Shown here: positions 25,437 through 33,396 of the stretch, piece after piece
How positions within the stretch are numbered: the stretch's first letter is position 1
Layout: every line of letters begins with the position of its first letter
Assembly (NCBI GenBank): GCA_900540595.1
Contig: UQGL01000004.1
Coordinates: forward strand, 1-64,000
Length of the DNA stretch: 64,000 nt
Reading direction: 5' to 3'
From: an uncultured Oscillospiraceae bacterium
GTDB lineage: Bacteria; Bacillota; Clostridia; Oscillospirales; Ruminococcaceae
The notes under the pieces: model-generated
Databases searched by the model: none
What the model saw: the letters and a program-made list of their open reading frames with translations, nothing else
Told to the model about the DNA's origin: nothing
Translations under genes and position numbers: made by a program

Positions 25437-25934
25437 ATGATTTCTGGTTTGTTTTCTCTGCTGGGGGCGGCCGTTCTGGTCGTGATCGACCAGCTTATCA
25501 AGCACTGGGCCACGGCGGCGCTGCTGCCGGTGGGCAATATGGATGTGCTGCCCGGCATTGTCGAGCTGCGCTACTGCCTGAATGACGGTATGGCATTCTC
25601 GATGCTGGCCGGTAAGCAGACGCTGCTTATCGGCATGACCTCGGTCATGCTGGTGGTGGTGGCCGTCATGCTGTTTACCCGCAAAATGTCTGTGTGGGAG
25701 CGCATCTCTTGGACGCTGATTCTCGGCGGCGGTGTGGGCAACCTCATCGACCGGGTACTCAACGGCGTGGTGGTGGACTACATCAATGTGCTGTTCATGC
25801 ACTTTGCTATCTTCAATTTTGCGGATATCTGCGTCTGTGTGGGTGTCGGCCTGCTGATGCTGGTCGTACTGCTGGACTCCTTCAAGAAAGAGGAGACCGC
25901 AAAGCAAAAGGCGGATGACGATGGAGCTGCTTGA
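25437..25934 (+). CDS. lspA: Lipoprotein signal peptidase II
   Basis: A 165-residue membrane protease with four hydrophobic helices that cleaves signal peptides of prolipoproteins. The two catalytic aspartates are in GNLIDRVLNG (D105) and FNFADI (D130). ATG 25437 follows AAGGTGTTGT. The gene overlaps the next gene, rluD, by 20 bases. A likely client in this window is the lipoprotein at 28465. Confidence 0.94.
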   Translation: MISGLFSLLGAAVLVVIDQLIKHWATAALLPVGNMDVLPGIVELRYCLNDGMAFSMLAGKQTLLIGMTSVMLVVVAVMLFTRKMSVWERISWTLILGGGVGNLIDRVLNGVVVDYINVLFMHFAIFNFADICVCVGVGLLMLVVLLDSFKKEETAKQKADDDGAA

Positions 25935-26853
25935 GCTTGCTGCCGTCCCCGGCGACAGCGGCCGGCTGGATGCGTGGCTGGCCGCGCAGTGCCCGACACT
26001 CTCCCGCAGTGCGCTGCAGGGGCTGATCGAGCAGGGGCTTGTCACCCGGGACGGCGCGCCTGTCAACAAAAAAGAGAAGGTGGCCCCCGGGGCTGTCTAC
26101 CGTGTGGCGCTGCCCGACCCGCAGCCCATCGAGGCGCAGCCCCAGAATATTCCGCTCGATATTGTGTACGAGGATGATGACCTGCTGGTGGTCAACAAGC
26201 CGAAGGGCATGGTGGTTCACCCGGCCCCCGGCAACCCGGACGGCACTCTCGTCAATGCACTGCTTTACCACTGTGCCGGGCAGCTGTCCGGCATCGGCGG
26301 CGCGATTCGCCCCGGCATCGTACACCGCATCGATAAGGATACCAGCGGTCTGCTGGTGGTGGCCAAAAACGATGCGGCGCATCAGGCGCTCAGCGCCCAG
26401 ATGAGCGTACACAGCATCCACCGTGTTTACCATGCGGTGGTCTACGGCAACCTCAGGGAGGACGAAGGCTTTGTGGAGCGGTGGATCGGTCGTGATCCGC
26501 ATGACCGCAAAAAGATGGCCGTGCTGGCAGAAAACGCTGCCGGGGCGCGGTATGCCTATACAGGCTGGCGTGTGCAGGAGCGGTACGGCAACTTTACCTA
26601 CATAGCCTGCAAGCTAAAGACAGGGCGCACCCACCAGATCCGGGTACATATGGCATCCACAGGGCACCCGCTGGCGGGGGATGCTGTCTACGGCCCGAAA
26701 AACTGCATCAAATCGCTGAACGGTCAATGCCTGCACGCTAAGGAGCTGGGCTTTGTACACCCGAAAACAGGGGAGTGGATGCAGTTTGATTCCCCGCTGC
26801 CGCCCTATTTTACTGATTTTCTGACACGGTTAAGAAAGGAACATCGCGCATGA
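25915..26853 (+). CDS. RluD-like large-subunit rRNA pseudouridine synthase
   Basis: A 312-residue protein (ATG 25915, with a second in-frame ATG at 25921). The S4 domain is at about 15-70. The catalytic domain has HRIDKDTSGLLVVAKN, with the catalytic aspartate D140, and RTHQIRVHMASTGHPLAGD. The lspA-rluD order is the common Firmicute arrangement (ylyB-like). It probably modifies helix 69 or another site in 23S rRNA, but the exact target is inferred from family only. The next gene overlaps by 4 bases. Confidence 0.92.
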   Translation: MTMELLELAAVPGDSGRLDAWLAAQCPTLSRSALQGLIEQGLVTRDGAPVNKKEKVAPGAVYRVALPDPQPIEAQPQNIPLDIVYEDDDLLVVNKPKGMVVHPAPGNPDGTLVNALLYHCAGQLSGIGGAIRPGIVHRIDKDTSGLLVVAKNDAAHQALSAQMSVHSIHRVYHAVVYGNLREDEGFVERWIGRDPHDRKKMAVLAENAAGARYAYTGWRVQERYGNFTYIACKLKTGRTHQIRVHMASTGHPLAGDAVYGPKNCIKSLNGQCLHAKELGFVHPKTGEWMQFDSPLPPYFTDFLTRLRKEHRA

Positions 26854-27677
26854 AACCACCCCTCGGCGATACCCTTGTGATCTGTGACATGGATAATACG
26901 CTGCTGACGGCCAAGGAGGGGATCCCTGCCTGCAACCGTGCTGTCATCCGGCTGTACACCAGTCTGGGCGGACTGTTTACGGTGGCTACCGGCCGCCCGC
27001 CGGAGTCGATCCGTGCAGCGCTGGGGGATATCCGCCTGTCCCTGCCGGCAATCTCCTGCAATGGGGCACTGCTGTATGATTTCTCCACCGAGTCAGTGCT
27101 GCATCGCGCAACCCTGAACCGTGAGCAGGCCACCACCGCCATTCTGGACATTCTGAACAAATTTCCCCGCATGGGGGTTGAGGTCATGGCCGGAAACGGC
27201 GAGATGTATGTCATCCATGCCAACGAAGTTACCCACGCCCATCAGGTGGACGAGCATCTGGGCAGCATCGCCTGCCCGGTCGAGTCGGTGCCCGATGGCT
27301 GGATCAAGGTCGTGTTTGCCTCCGACCCGGAGAGCATCCGCAAGCTGGGGCAGTACGCCAAGACGAAATACTACGGCCGGGATAACTATTTCCTTGCCAC
27401 CAACAGCATCTATCTTGAGATCATGCCCAGCGGCGTAAGCAAGGCCAGCGGTCTGCACGACCTCTGCGCACTGATGAGCAAGTCCATGAAGAACACCGTC
27501 TTTATCGGTGACTACTATAACGATCTTGAGCTGATGCGGGAGGCTGGCTACGCGGTTGCGGTGGCCAATGCCCCGGCAGAGGTCAAGGCAGCCGCCGACC
27601 ATGTAACGACCTGCACCTGCGCAGAGGGCGCGGTGGGTGAATATCTGTACAGCCTGATCGGCAAAACCGAGGGCTGA
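26850..27677 (+). CDS. HAD-IIB (Cof-type) phosphatase
   Basis: ATG 26850 overlaps the rluD stop (ATGA). The 275-residue protein has the HAD nucleophile motif DMDNT (13-17), TGR at about 48-50 and the late GDYYNDLELM acidic motif, plus a Cof-type cap domain in between. Proteins of this type remove phosphate from sugar phosphates or cofactors such as FMN or pyridoxal phosphate; the substrate here is unknown. It is followed closely by a PTS EIIA gene, which hints at sugar-phosphate turnover. Confidence 0.88.
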   Translation: MKPPLGDTLVICDMDNTLLTAKEGIPACNRAVIRLYTSLGGLFTVATGRPPESIRAALGDIRLSLPAISCNGALLYDFSTESVLHRATLNREQATTAILDILNKFPRMGVEVMAGNGEMYVIHANEVTHAHQVDEHLGSIACPVESVPDGWIKVVFASDPESIRKLGQYAKTKYYGRDNYFLATNSIYLEIMPSGVSKASGLHDLCALMSKSMKNTVFIGDYYNDLELMREAGYAVAVANAPAEVKAAADHVTTCTCAEGAVGEYLYSLIGKTEG

Positions 27678-27694
27678 CCAAAGAGGGTTTGACG

Positions 27695-28168
27695 ATGAAA
27701 GTCAGCGAACTGATGGACCCTAAGGGCGTTCTGCTCCATGCAAAGATCGACAACTCTGCCGATGCATTGGGTATTCTGGTGGAGCTGCAGGAGGGCATCG
27801 GCGTTATTACCAACGGCAATGCCTATTATAATGCCGTCAGCTACCGGGAGACCTTCGGCGGTACAACGGCCATCGGCGGCGGCATCGCGCTGCCGCATGC
27901 CGGCAACGCCGGTGTGTCGGCACCGGGCATATCGGCCCTGCTTTTGCGCCACGGTGTGGATTGGGGCGCCCCGGACGGGGAACCGGTAGACCTTGTGTTT
28001 ATGATCGCCGTTCCGCCGCGCTGCGAAAGCCTGCACCTACAGATATTGGCACGGCTGGTGAATTTGCTCAGCCGCAGTGATCTGATTGAGGCGCTGCACA
28101 ACGCAAGCACCCCCCAGCGCTTTGTCGAGCTGATCGCCAAGGCGGAAAACGCCTGCTTTGCAGACTGA
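27695..28168 (+). CDS. PTS EIIA protein, fructose/nitrogen type
   Basis: ATG 27695 follows AAAGAGGG; a TTG at 27689 is too close to that site. The 157-residue protein is a single PTS EIIA-2 domain with the active-site histidine H68 in GGGIALPHAGN. It would take phosphate from HPr and pass it to an EIIB or act as a regulator. No EIIB or EIIC gene is nearby, so it is either a part of a split transporter or a regulatory EIIA-Ntr-like protein. HPr kinase is encoded at 45996. Confidence 0.88.
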   Translation: MKVSELMDPKGVLLHAKIDNSADALGILVELQEGIGVITNGNAYYNAVSYRETFGGTTAIGGGIALPHAGNAGVSAPGISALLLRHGVDWGAPDGEPVDLVFMIAVPPRCESLHLQILARLVNLLSRSDLIEALHNASTPQRFVELIAKAENACFAD

Positions 28169-28178
28169 AATCTGATTT

Positions 28179-28212
28179 GCCCCAGCTTGTGTACAAGCTG
28201 GGGCGTTTTGTT
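28179..28212 (+). terminator. Terminator after the EIIA gene
   Basis: GCCCCAGCTTG (28179-28189) and CAAGCTGGGGC (28194-28204), 4-base loop, followed by GTTTTGTTT. Confidence 0.9.
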
Positions 28213-28244
28213 TACATCCGCCCGCTGTACCTGCCGCAAACGGC

Positions 28245-28272
28245 GCGGGCGCATATGGAATGCGCCTCTACA
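28245..28272. repeat. Dispersed hairpin repeat, copy C
   Basis: GCGGGCGCATATGGAATGCG and the following CCTCTACA match the inverted half at 13101 with few changes. A short related piece, ATCCGCCCGC, lies at 28216-28225. Confidence 0.65.
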
Positions 28273-28300
28273 AGATGTTCGTTAATTTGACTAAAAAATA

Positions 28301-28372
28301 CTTTAAAGCAGGCAGAGTATTATACGAATTTACACTTGCTTTAAAGCCCTAAAGCGTGCTATACTTTAAAGC
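28301..28372 (+). promoter_or_regulatory. Promoter with three CTTTAAAG boxes
   Basis: TTGCTT (28336-28341), 18-base spacer and TATACT (28360-28365) form the promoter of the ABC importer. CTTTAAAGC occurs at 28301-28309, 28339-28347 and 28364-28372, each a CTTTAAAG palindrome. Two overlap the -35/spacer and the -10 regions, so a bound repressor would block transcription. The regulator is not identified. Confidence 0.6.
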
Positions 28373-28377
28373 ACTAA

Positions 28378-28446
28378 ACCGGCTGCGCTTGAGGGACCTG
28401 CCTGATGGCAGGTGTACACCTGAAGAAAAAAAGGTGCGCAGCGGGT
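28378..28446 (+). promoter_or_regulatory. Foldable 5' leader, three-way junction
   Basis: The outer stem pairs ACC (28378) plus GCTGCG (28382-28387) with CGCAGC (28437-28442) plus GGT, with one G-G mismatch. Stem 2 is ACCTGCC/GGCAGGT with loop TGAT (28396-28413), and stem 3 is CACCT/AGGTG (28417-28421, 28432-28436) with an A-rich loop. The outer stem ends 4 bases before TTGGAGG, so it could control translation of the importer. I do not recognise it as a known riboswitch. Confidence 0.45.
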
Positions 28447-28464
28447 ACTATTGGAGGAATTTAC

Positions 28465-29505
28465 ATGAAAAAAGCAGTTTCCCTTATGATGGCTGCCGCC
28501 ATGACCATGGGTCTGGCCGCCTGCGGCGCTACCGCGTCCACCGACACCGCCGCATCCGCCGCTGATGCCGCTTCCACCACCGAAGCCGCCGAGAGCACCG
28601 CAGACAGCGCTGCTGCCGCCGACGGCAAGGTCTACAATGTCGGCATCTGCCAGCTGGTTCAGCACGAGGCACTGGATGCCGCAACGAAGGGCTTCAAGGA
28701 TGCACTTGTGGAGGCTCTGGGCGAGGGCAATGTGAAGTTTGATGAGCAGAACGCCTCCGGTGATTCTGCCAACTGCGCCACCATTGTGAACGGCTTCGTT
28801 TCCTCCAATGTGGATCTGATTCTGGCCAATGCGACCGCCCCGCTGCAGGCGGCTGCACAGGCAACTGCCGATATTCCCGTTTTGGGCACCTCGGTCACGG
28901 ACTATGCGACCGCGCTGGACATCAGCGACTGGACCGGCACGGTAGGCGGCAACATCTCCGGTACCTCCGATTTAGCCCCGCTGGATCAGCAGGCGGCCAT
29001 GATTCAGGAGCTTTTCCCGGACGCCAAGACGGTCGGCCTGCTCTACTGCAGTGCCGAGCCGAACTCGGTTTACCAGTGCGATGTCATTGAGGGCTATCTG
29101 ACGCAGGAGGGCTACACCGTTGCCCGCTACGCCTTCACCGACACGAACGATGTTACCTCGGTGGCACAGACGGCTGCCGACAACTCCGATGTCATCTACA
29201 TCCCCACCGACAACACCGCTGCCTCCAACACCGAGGCAATCGCCAATGTGGTTCTGCCGGCCAAGGTTCCCGTTGTGGCTGGCGAGGAGGGCATCTGCAA
29301 CGGCTGCGGCGTTGCCACGCTGTCCATCAGCTACTATGATCTGGGCCATGCCACCGGTGAGATGGCCGCCAAGATTCTGGCCAAGGGTGGCGACATTTCT
29401 ACCATGCCTGTAGAGTACGCACCCAATGTTGCCAAGAAATACAACGCCGCCAACTGCGAGGCACTGGGCATCACCCCGCCGGACGGCTATGAGGCCATTG
29501 GCTGA
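28465..29505 (+). CDS. ABC importer substrate-binding lipoprotein (ABC_sub_bind family)
   Basis: ATG 28465 follows TTGGAGGAATTTAC. The 346-residue protein begins with a lipoprotein signal, MKKAVSLMMAAAMTMGLAAC, with the lipid-acceptor cysteine C20, then an Ala/Thr/Ser-rich linker to about residue 55. The mature domain (VYNVGICQLVQHEALDAATKGFKDAL...) fits the ABC_sub_bind family, some members of which bind tryptophan or other aromatic compounds; the ligand here is not known. The permease and ATPase genes follow. Confidence 0.88.
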   Translation: MKKAVSLMMAAAMTMGLAACGATASTDTAASAADAASTTEAAESTADSAAAADGKVYNVGICQLVQHEALDAATKGFKDALVEALGEGNVKFDEQNASGDSANCATIVNGFVSSNVDLILANATAPLQAAAQATADIPVLGTSVTDYATALDISDWTGTVGGNISGTSDLAPLDQQAAMIQELFPDAKTVGLLYCSAEPNSVYQCDVIEGYLTQEGYTVARYAFTDTNDVTSVAQTAADNSDVIYIPTDNTAASNTEAIANVVLPAKVPVVAGEEGICNGCGVATLSISYYDLGHATGEMAAKILAKGGDISTMPVEYAPNVAKKYNAANCEALGITPPDGYEAIG

Positions 29506-29534
29506 TAGAACAGCAGCCGTTTAACCACCATCAT

Positions 29535-29579
29535 AACAGCGAGGAAGGGGAGGTAAACTTTCTTTCCCCGCTGTTTTGG
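29535..29579 (+). terminator. Hairpin between binding-protein and permease genes
   Basis: AACAGCG (29535-29541) and CGCTGTT (29569-29575), with an inner GGGG/CCCC pairing, are followed by a short T stretch (TTTTGG). It probably acts as a leaky terminator or stabiliser that raises binding-protein mRNA over the downstream genes. Confidence 0.5.
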
Positions 29580-29608
29580 TGCTTATAAAAATTCTGGAGG
29601 ATGTTTTT

Positions 29609-30556
29609 ATGGATTTCCTGACCTCCCTGTTGAACTCAATGCCCGGTGCTGCGGCACAGGGGCTGATCTGGGGCATTATGGCCATCGGCGTTTATCTTAC
29701 CTACCGCATTCTGGATGTGGCGGACCTGACCGTTGACGGCTCTCTCGGCACCGGCGGCGCGGTCTGCGTTGTGCTGGTGCTGAACGGCGTGCCGGTGGGG
29801 GCTGCCCTTGTGGCCGCCACGCTGGCCGGTATGCTGGCGGGCCTTGTCACAGGCCTGTTCCACACGGCCTGCGGTATCCCTGCAATTCTGGCCGGTATCC
29901 TGACCCAGCTGGCGCTCTATTCGGTCAACCTGCGCATCATGGGTACAGGCACGGGCGGCGGCAAGGCCAACCTGCCCATCAGCGTGGACAAGTACGGTCT
30001 GCTGGTTTCGGCCCGGTATGTCCGTGCGCTGGCACTCAACAATCCGATTATCGTGCTGCTTATCTTCTGCGCGCTCCTCATCGGCGTGCTGTACTGGTTC
30101 TTCGGCACAGAGCTTGGCTGCGCCCTGCGCGCGACCGGTGCCAACCAGCACATGGCTCGTGCGCAGGGCATCAACACCAATGTGGCCATCGTTCTGGGCC
30201 TGATGATCTCCAACGGCCTTGTGGCGCTGGCGGGCGGTCTGCTGGCTCAGTATCAGGGCTTCTCTGACATCAACATGGGCCGCGGTGCCATCGTCATCGG
30301 TCTGGCGGCGGTCATCATCGGTGAGGTCGTGTTCGGCAAGATCTTCCGCAACTTTGCACTGAAGCTGACGGCCTCCGTCATCGGTGCCATCATCTACTAC
30401 ATCGTCATGAACTTTGTGCTGCGCATGGGCCTGTCCACCGACGACCTGAAGCTGTTGACGGCGCTTGTTGTGGCGGTGTTCCTGACCATCCCGTATTGGA
30501 AGGGCAAATACTTTACCAAGGTACCCGTGAAAAAGGGAGGCAAGGACAATGCTTGA
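29609..30556 (+). CDS. ABC importer permease (BPD_transp_2 type)
   Basis: ATG 29609 lies 8 bases after CTGGAGG; an earlier in-frame GTG (29576) lacks a site. The 315-residue protein has 8-9 hydrophobic helices and segments typical of branched-chain/ribose-type permeases, such as GAVCVVLVLNGVP and ATGANQHMARAQGINT. It forms the membrane channel of the importer whose binding protein is encoded just upstream. Its end overlaps the ATPase start by 8 bases. Confidence 0.9.
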   Translation: MDFLTSLLNSMPGAAAQGLIWGIMAIGVYLTYRILDVADLTVDGSLGTGGAVCVVLVLNGVPVGAALVAATLAGMLAGLVTGLFHTACGIPAILAGILTQLALYSVNLRIMGTGTGGGKANLPISVDKYGLLVSARYVRALALNNPIIVLLIFCALLIGVLYWFFGTELGCALRATGANQHMARAQGINTNVAIVLGLMISNGLVALAGGLLAQYQGFSDINMGRGAIVIGLAAVIIGEVVFGKIFRNFALKLTASVIGAIIYYIVMNFVLRMGLSTDDLKLLTALVVAVFLTIPYWKGKYFTKVPVKKGGKDNA

Positions 30557-31343
30557 GATCAAAAATGTTTATAAGACCTTCAATGCGGGCACCGTCAACG
30601 AGAAGGTGGCCCTCAAGGGGCTGGACCTGACGCTGGAGGACGGCGACTTTGTGACGGTCATCGGCGGCAACGGAGCAGGCAAGTCCACGATGCTGAACGC
30701 CGTAGCCGGTGTCTGGCCGGTGGATATGGGCAAGATCCTTATTGATGGGCAGGATGTGACACGCCTTTCGGAGCATCAGCGCGCCAAATACATCGGCCGT
30801 GTGTTTCAGGACCCGATGATGGGCACGGCGGCTACCATGCAGATCGATGAAAATCTCGCGCTGGCGGCCCGCCGCGGACTGCCCCGCACGCTGAAGGTCG
30901 GCATCACGAAGAAGGAGCATGACACCTACTATGAGCTGCTCAAGACGCTCGATCTGGGGCTGGAGGAGCGGATGACCAGCAAGGTGGGTCTGCTGTCCGG
31001 CGGCCAGCGTCAGGCGGTCACGCTGCTGATGGCAACGCTGAAAAAGCCCAAGCTGTTGCTGCTCGATGAGCACACGGCCGCACTGGACCCCAAGACGGCC
31101 GCCAAGGTGCTGACCCTCTCGGAGAAGATCGTTGAGGAAAACCACCTCACAACGCTGATGATCACCCATAACATGAAGGATGCCATCAAGTACGGCAACC
31201 GCCTGATCATGATGTATGAGGGTCACATCATCTACGATGTGCGCGGTGAGGAAAAGAAAAATCTGCAGGTCAGCGATCTGCTCAAGCGGTTTGAGCAGGT
31301 GAGCGACGGCGAGTTTGCAAACGACCGTATGCTGCTTTCTTAA
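30549..31343 (+). CDS. ABC importer ATP-binding protein
   Basis: A 264-residue ATPase with Walker A GGNGAGKST (39-47), signature LSGGQRQ, Walker B LLLLDEHTAALDP (with H after the catalytic glutamate) and switch motif ITHNMKDA. It hydrolyses ATP to drive the adjacent permease. It overlaps the permease gene by 8 bases, and a terminator lies 65 bases downstream. The three-gene importer is complete. Confidence 0.92.
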   Translation: MLEIKNVYKTFNAGTVNEKVALKGLDLTLEDGDFVTVIGGNGAGKSTMLNAVAGVWPVDMGKILIDGQDVTRLSEHQRAKYIGRVFQDPMMGTAATMQIDENLALAARRGLPRTLKVGITKKEHDTYYELLKTLDLGLEERMTSKVGLLSGGQRQAVTLLMATLKKPKLLLLDEHTAALDPKTAAKVLTLSEKIVEENHLTTLMITHNMKDAIKYGNRLIMMYEGHIIYDVRGEEKKNLQVSDLLKRFEQVSDGEFANDRMLLS

Positions 31344-31407
31344 GGCGGCGCTGTACGGCCCCCGCCGGGGCGGCGGTTGGAATTGCGCAATAGTGCCCTG
31401 CTGTTTT

Positions 31408-31433
31408 AGCCCGGGATGTATCCCGGGCTTTTT
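31408..31433 (+). terminator. Terminator after the importer operon
   Basis: AGCCCGGGAT (31408-31417) and ATCCCGGGCT (31420-31429) followed by TTTTT. Confidence 0.9.
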
Positions 31434-31554
31434 GTGTACAGGCACTGCCGCATAGGTGTGGCTGCTGCGGCAGGAAAAATAGTACGGTAATGGCTGTAAT
31501 AAAATTGTAATCCGTGACAATTTTTTGAAAAGCATGTTCAAAACGCCGTAAATA

Positions 31555-31563
31555 TGGTATAAT
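31555..31563 (+). promoter_or_regulatory. Extended -10 promoter
   Basis: TGGTATAAT is an extended -10 element (TG-n-TATAAT); the -35 region is poor. It lies 126 bases before the next gene. The leader between (31570-31688) can form a GGGA...TCCC hairpin (about 31583-31606) and a GCGCCGC...GCGGTGC hairpin, but no known riboswitch is evident. The gap 31344-31688 contains no gene. Confidence 0.55.
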
Positions 31564-31688
31564 CTTTAGCATGTATACTAGGTGGGATATGGCCTTTCGG
31601 TCTCCCGTTTTCAATAAGGCAGTACCGTATATTCCCTGCGCCGCTGCAGTGGGCGGTGCTGCCATACATAAGGAGGATACCATTTCCT

Positions 31689-33377
31689 ATGAGCCGCGAA
31701 CCGTATGAAGGAAAGAAGGGCTTCAGCCCTGCACAGCGCAAGGCCTGTGTTGTGCTGGCGTTCTGTGCGCTGGCAATCGTTTTGAGTATTCTGGCAGCGT
31801 GGGTGCTGCCTGCCAAGCTGGGGCTTTTCGCCGGTGGTGCAGGCGCCTATGATAAGGATGCCTATCCGCTGGACACATCGCTGGAGGCTGTGCTGCCGCA
31901 GGCCGCTGCAGACGATGCCTACATCACAGCCAGCGTCTTTGCCGGTGACCAGTACGCCGTCACCCTGCAGAAGGACAGCCGCATCACGCTGAATCAGTTC
32001 GTCGGGCAGGAGGGGCTCAAGACCTCCAAGGCACTTTCTACCTCCTGCGTCAACTTTGCATCGGATTCCAGCAATTATACGATCCCGCAGGCAATTCCCA
32101 AGATGAAGGCCCGCCGCGTTTTTGTGCAGCTTGGCGCCAACGATGTCGATGGCTCGGTCAGCGTGGATTCCTTTATTGCAGACTACAAACAGTTCCTGCA
32201 GAGCATCCGCTCTGCCTATTCTTACTGCGACATCATCGCGGTGGGTATCCCGCCCGTCACGGAGGACAGCACCAACGCTGCCGCGACCCAGACGATCATC
32301 GACCAGTTCAATCAGGCTATCGCCGTGGCCTGCAATGATCTGGGCTGCAAGTATCTGAACAGTGCCGAGGTGCTGAAAAACAGCCGCGGCTATGCCGAGA
32401 GCAGCTACTTTGAGGCCAACGGCTACAGTGCCTCCGGTGCGCGCGCCCTGCTGGAATACGCGAAGTCCCACGCTTACAATACGATGGACAGCCGCCCGGA
32501 TACCAGCGACATTCCGCAGCGCGCCTCCCAGTCCAGCGGCTCCGGCAGTACGCCGCTGCCCACCGCAACGCCGACGAAGTTCACCGCCAGCTATGAGGTT
32601 GAGGGCAGCGGCAAGGGCACCCTGACCGGCAACGGCCAGACCGGTGTATCGAGTGTTGAAATTCAGGCGGAGAGCGGCACCAGCGTCAATGTTACGGCGG
32701 TGGCTGCGGACGGCTTCGTCTTTTATAAGTGGAGCGACGGCGTTACGACCGCCACCCGCTACGACAACATCACCAAGGATATCTCCGTCAAGGCTATGTT
32801 CAACGATGCCCGCGTGGAGCTGACGCTTGACAAGGGTGACACGGCCATGAAGAAGGGCGAGAGCCTGACCGTGAACGCAACGGTCAAGCTTGGCAGCAAG
32901 GCGTATGACGCCACGAATGTGCAGTGGTCCATCAACGATGAGATGGAGAAGAACGGCAGCAGCCTGACCTTTACCCCCGATGCCGCCGGTACCTATGTCA
33001 TCAAGGCCGGTATTGAGATTAACGGCACCTTCTCGACCGCACAGCTGACGGTCACGGTAGCGCAGGATGATCCCACCACGATTTCCATTGCCTATAATAC
33101 GAATCAAATTACAACGGGAGCCTCGGTGAATTTGACTGCCAATGTTCAGAATGGCAACGGTGATACGACCTGGAGCTGTGACGGCACTGATTGGAGCGCT
33201 ACAGGCGGCGCGGCAACCTTCACTGCAGCATCGGCCGGGCAATACACGATCCGCGCCAGGAACAATGGCGTTGAGGCTACCGTCACCATCACAGTGAACA
33301 ATCCTGCGCCCGTAACTACGCCGGAGCCTGCGCCTACCCCGGCTGCACCCCCGCAGTCTGAAACCACTACCGACTAA
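31689..33377 (+). CDS. Membrane-anchored SGNH-like surface protein with InlB-B-type and Ig-like domains
   Basis: ATG 31689 (AAGGAGGA upstream) gives 562 residues. An N-terminal cytoplasmic tail and membrane helix (about 18-42) precede an SGNH/GDSL-like domain (about 60-270) containing VQLGANDVDGS and a late YFEANGYSASGAR. A beta-repeat domain follows (FTASYEVEGSGKGTLTG...FVFYKWSDG, about 296-375), of the divergent InlB B-repeat/Flg_new type. Then come Ig-like segments and a Pro/Thr tail. It probably sits on the outer face of the membrane and reaches into the wall. Enzyme activity is possible but the catalytic Ser and His are not certain. Confidence 0.72.
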   Translation: MSREPYEGKKGFSPAQRKACVVLAFCALAIVLSILAAWVLPAKLGLFAGGAGAYDKDAYPLDTSLEAVLPQAAADDAYITASVFAGDQYAVTLQKDSRITLNQFVGQEGLKTSKALSTSCVNFASDSSNYTIPQAIPKMKARRVFVQLGANDVDGSVSVDSFIADYKQFLQSIRSAYSYCDIIAVGIPPVTEDSTNAAATQTIIDQFNQAIAVACNDLGCKYLNSAEVLKNSRGYAESSYFEANGYSASGARALLEYAKSHAYNTMDSRPDTSDIPQRASQSSGSGSTPLPTATPTKFTASYEVEGSGKGTLTGNGQTGVSSVEIQAESGTSVNVTAVAADGFVFYKWSDGVTTATRYDNITKDISVKAMFNDARVELTLDKGDTAMKKGESLTVNATVKLGSKAYDATNVQWSINDEMEKNGSSLTFTPDAAGTYVIKAGIEINGTFSTAQLTVTVAQDDPTTISIAYNTNQITTGASVNLTANVQNGNGDTTWSCDGTDWSATGGAATFTAASAGQYTIRARNNGVEATVTITVNNPAPVTTPEPAPTPAAPPQSETTTD

Positions 33378-33396
33378 TCCCCACAGAGGTAAGAAT

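Noticed and set aside
22296..26069. A 1257-codon minus-strand frame antisense to ileS, lspA and the divIVA end.
   Set aside because: Its translation shows no family signature and it fully overlaps three well-supported genes, one of them essential.
31570..31688. Riboswitch in the leader of the SGNH-like gene.
   Set aside because: Two hairpins can form, but no conserved riboswitch core (for example a c-di-GMP type) was found, so nothing is claimed.
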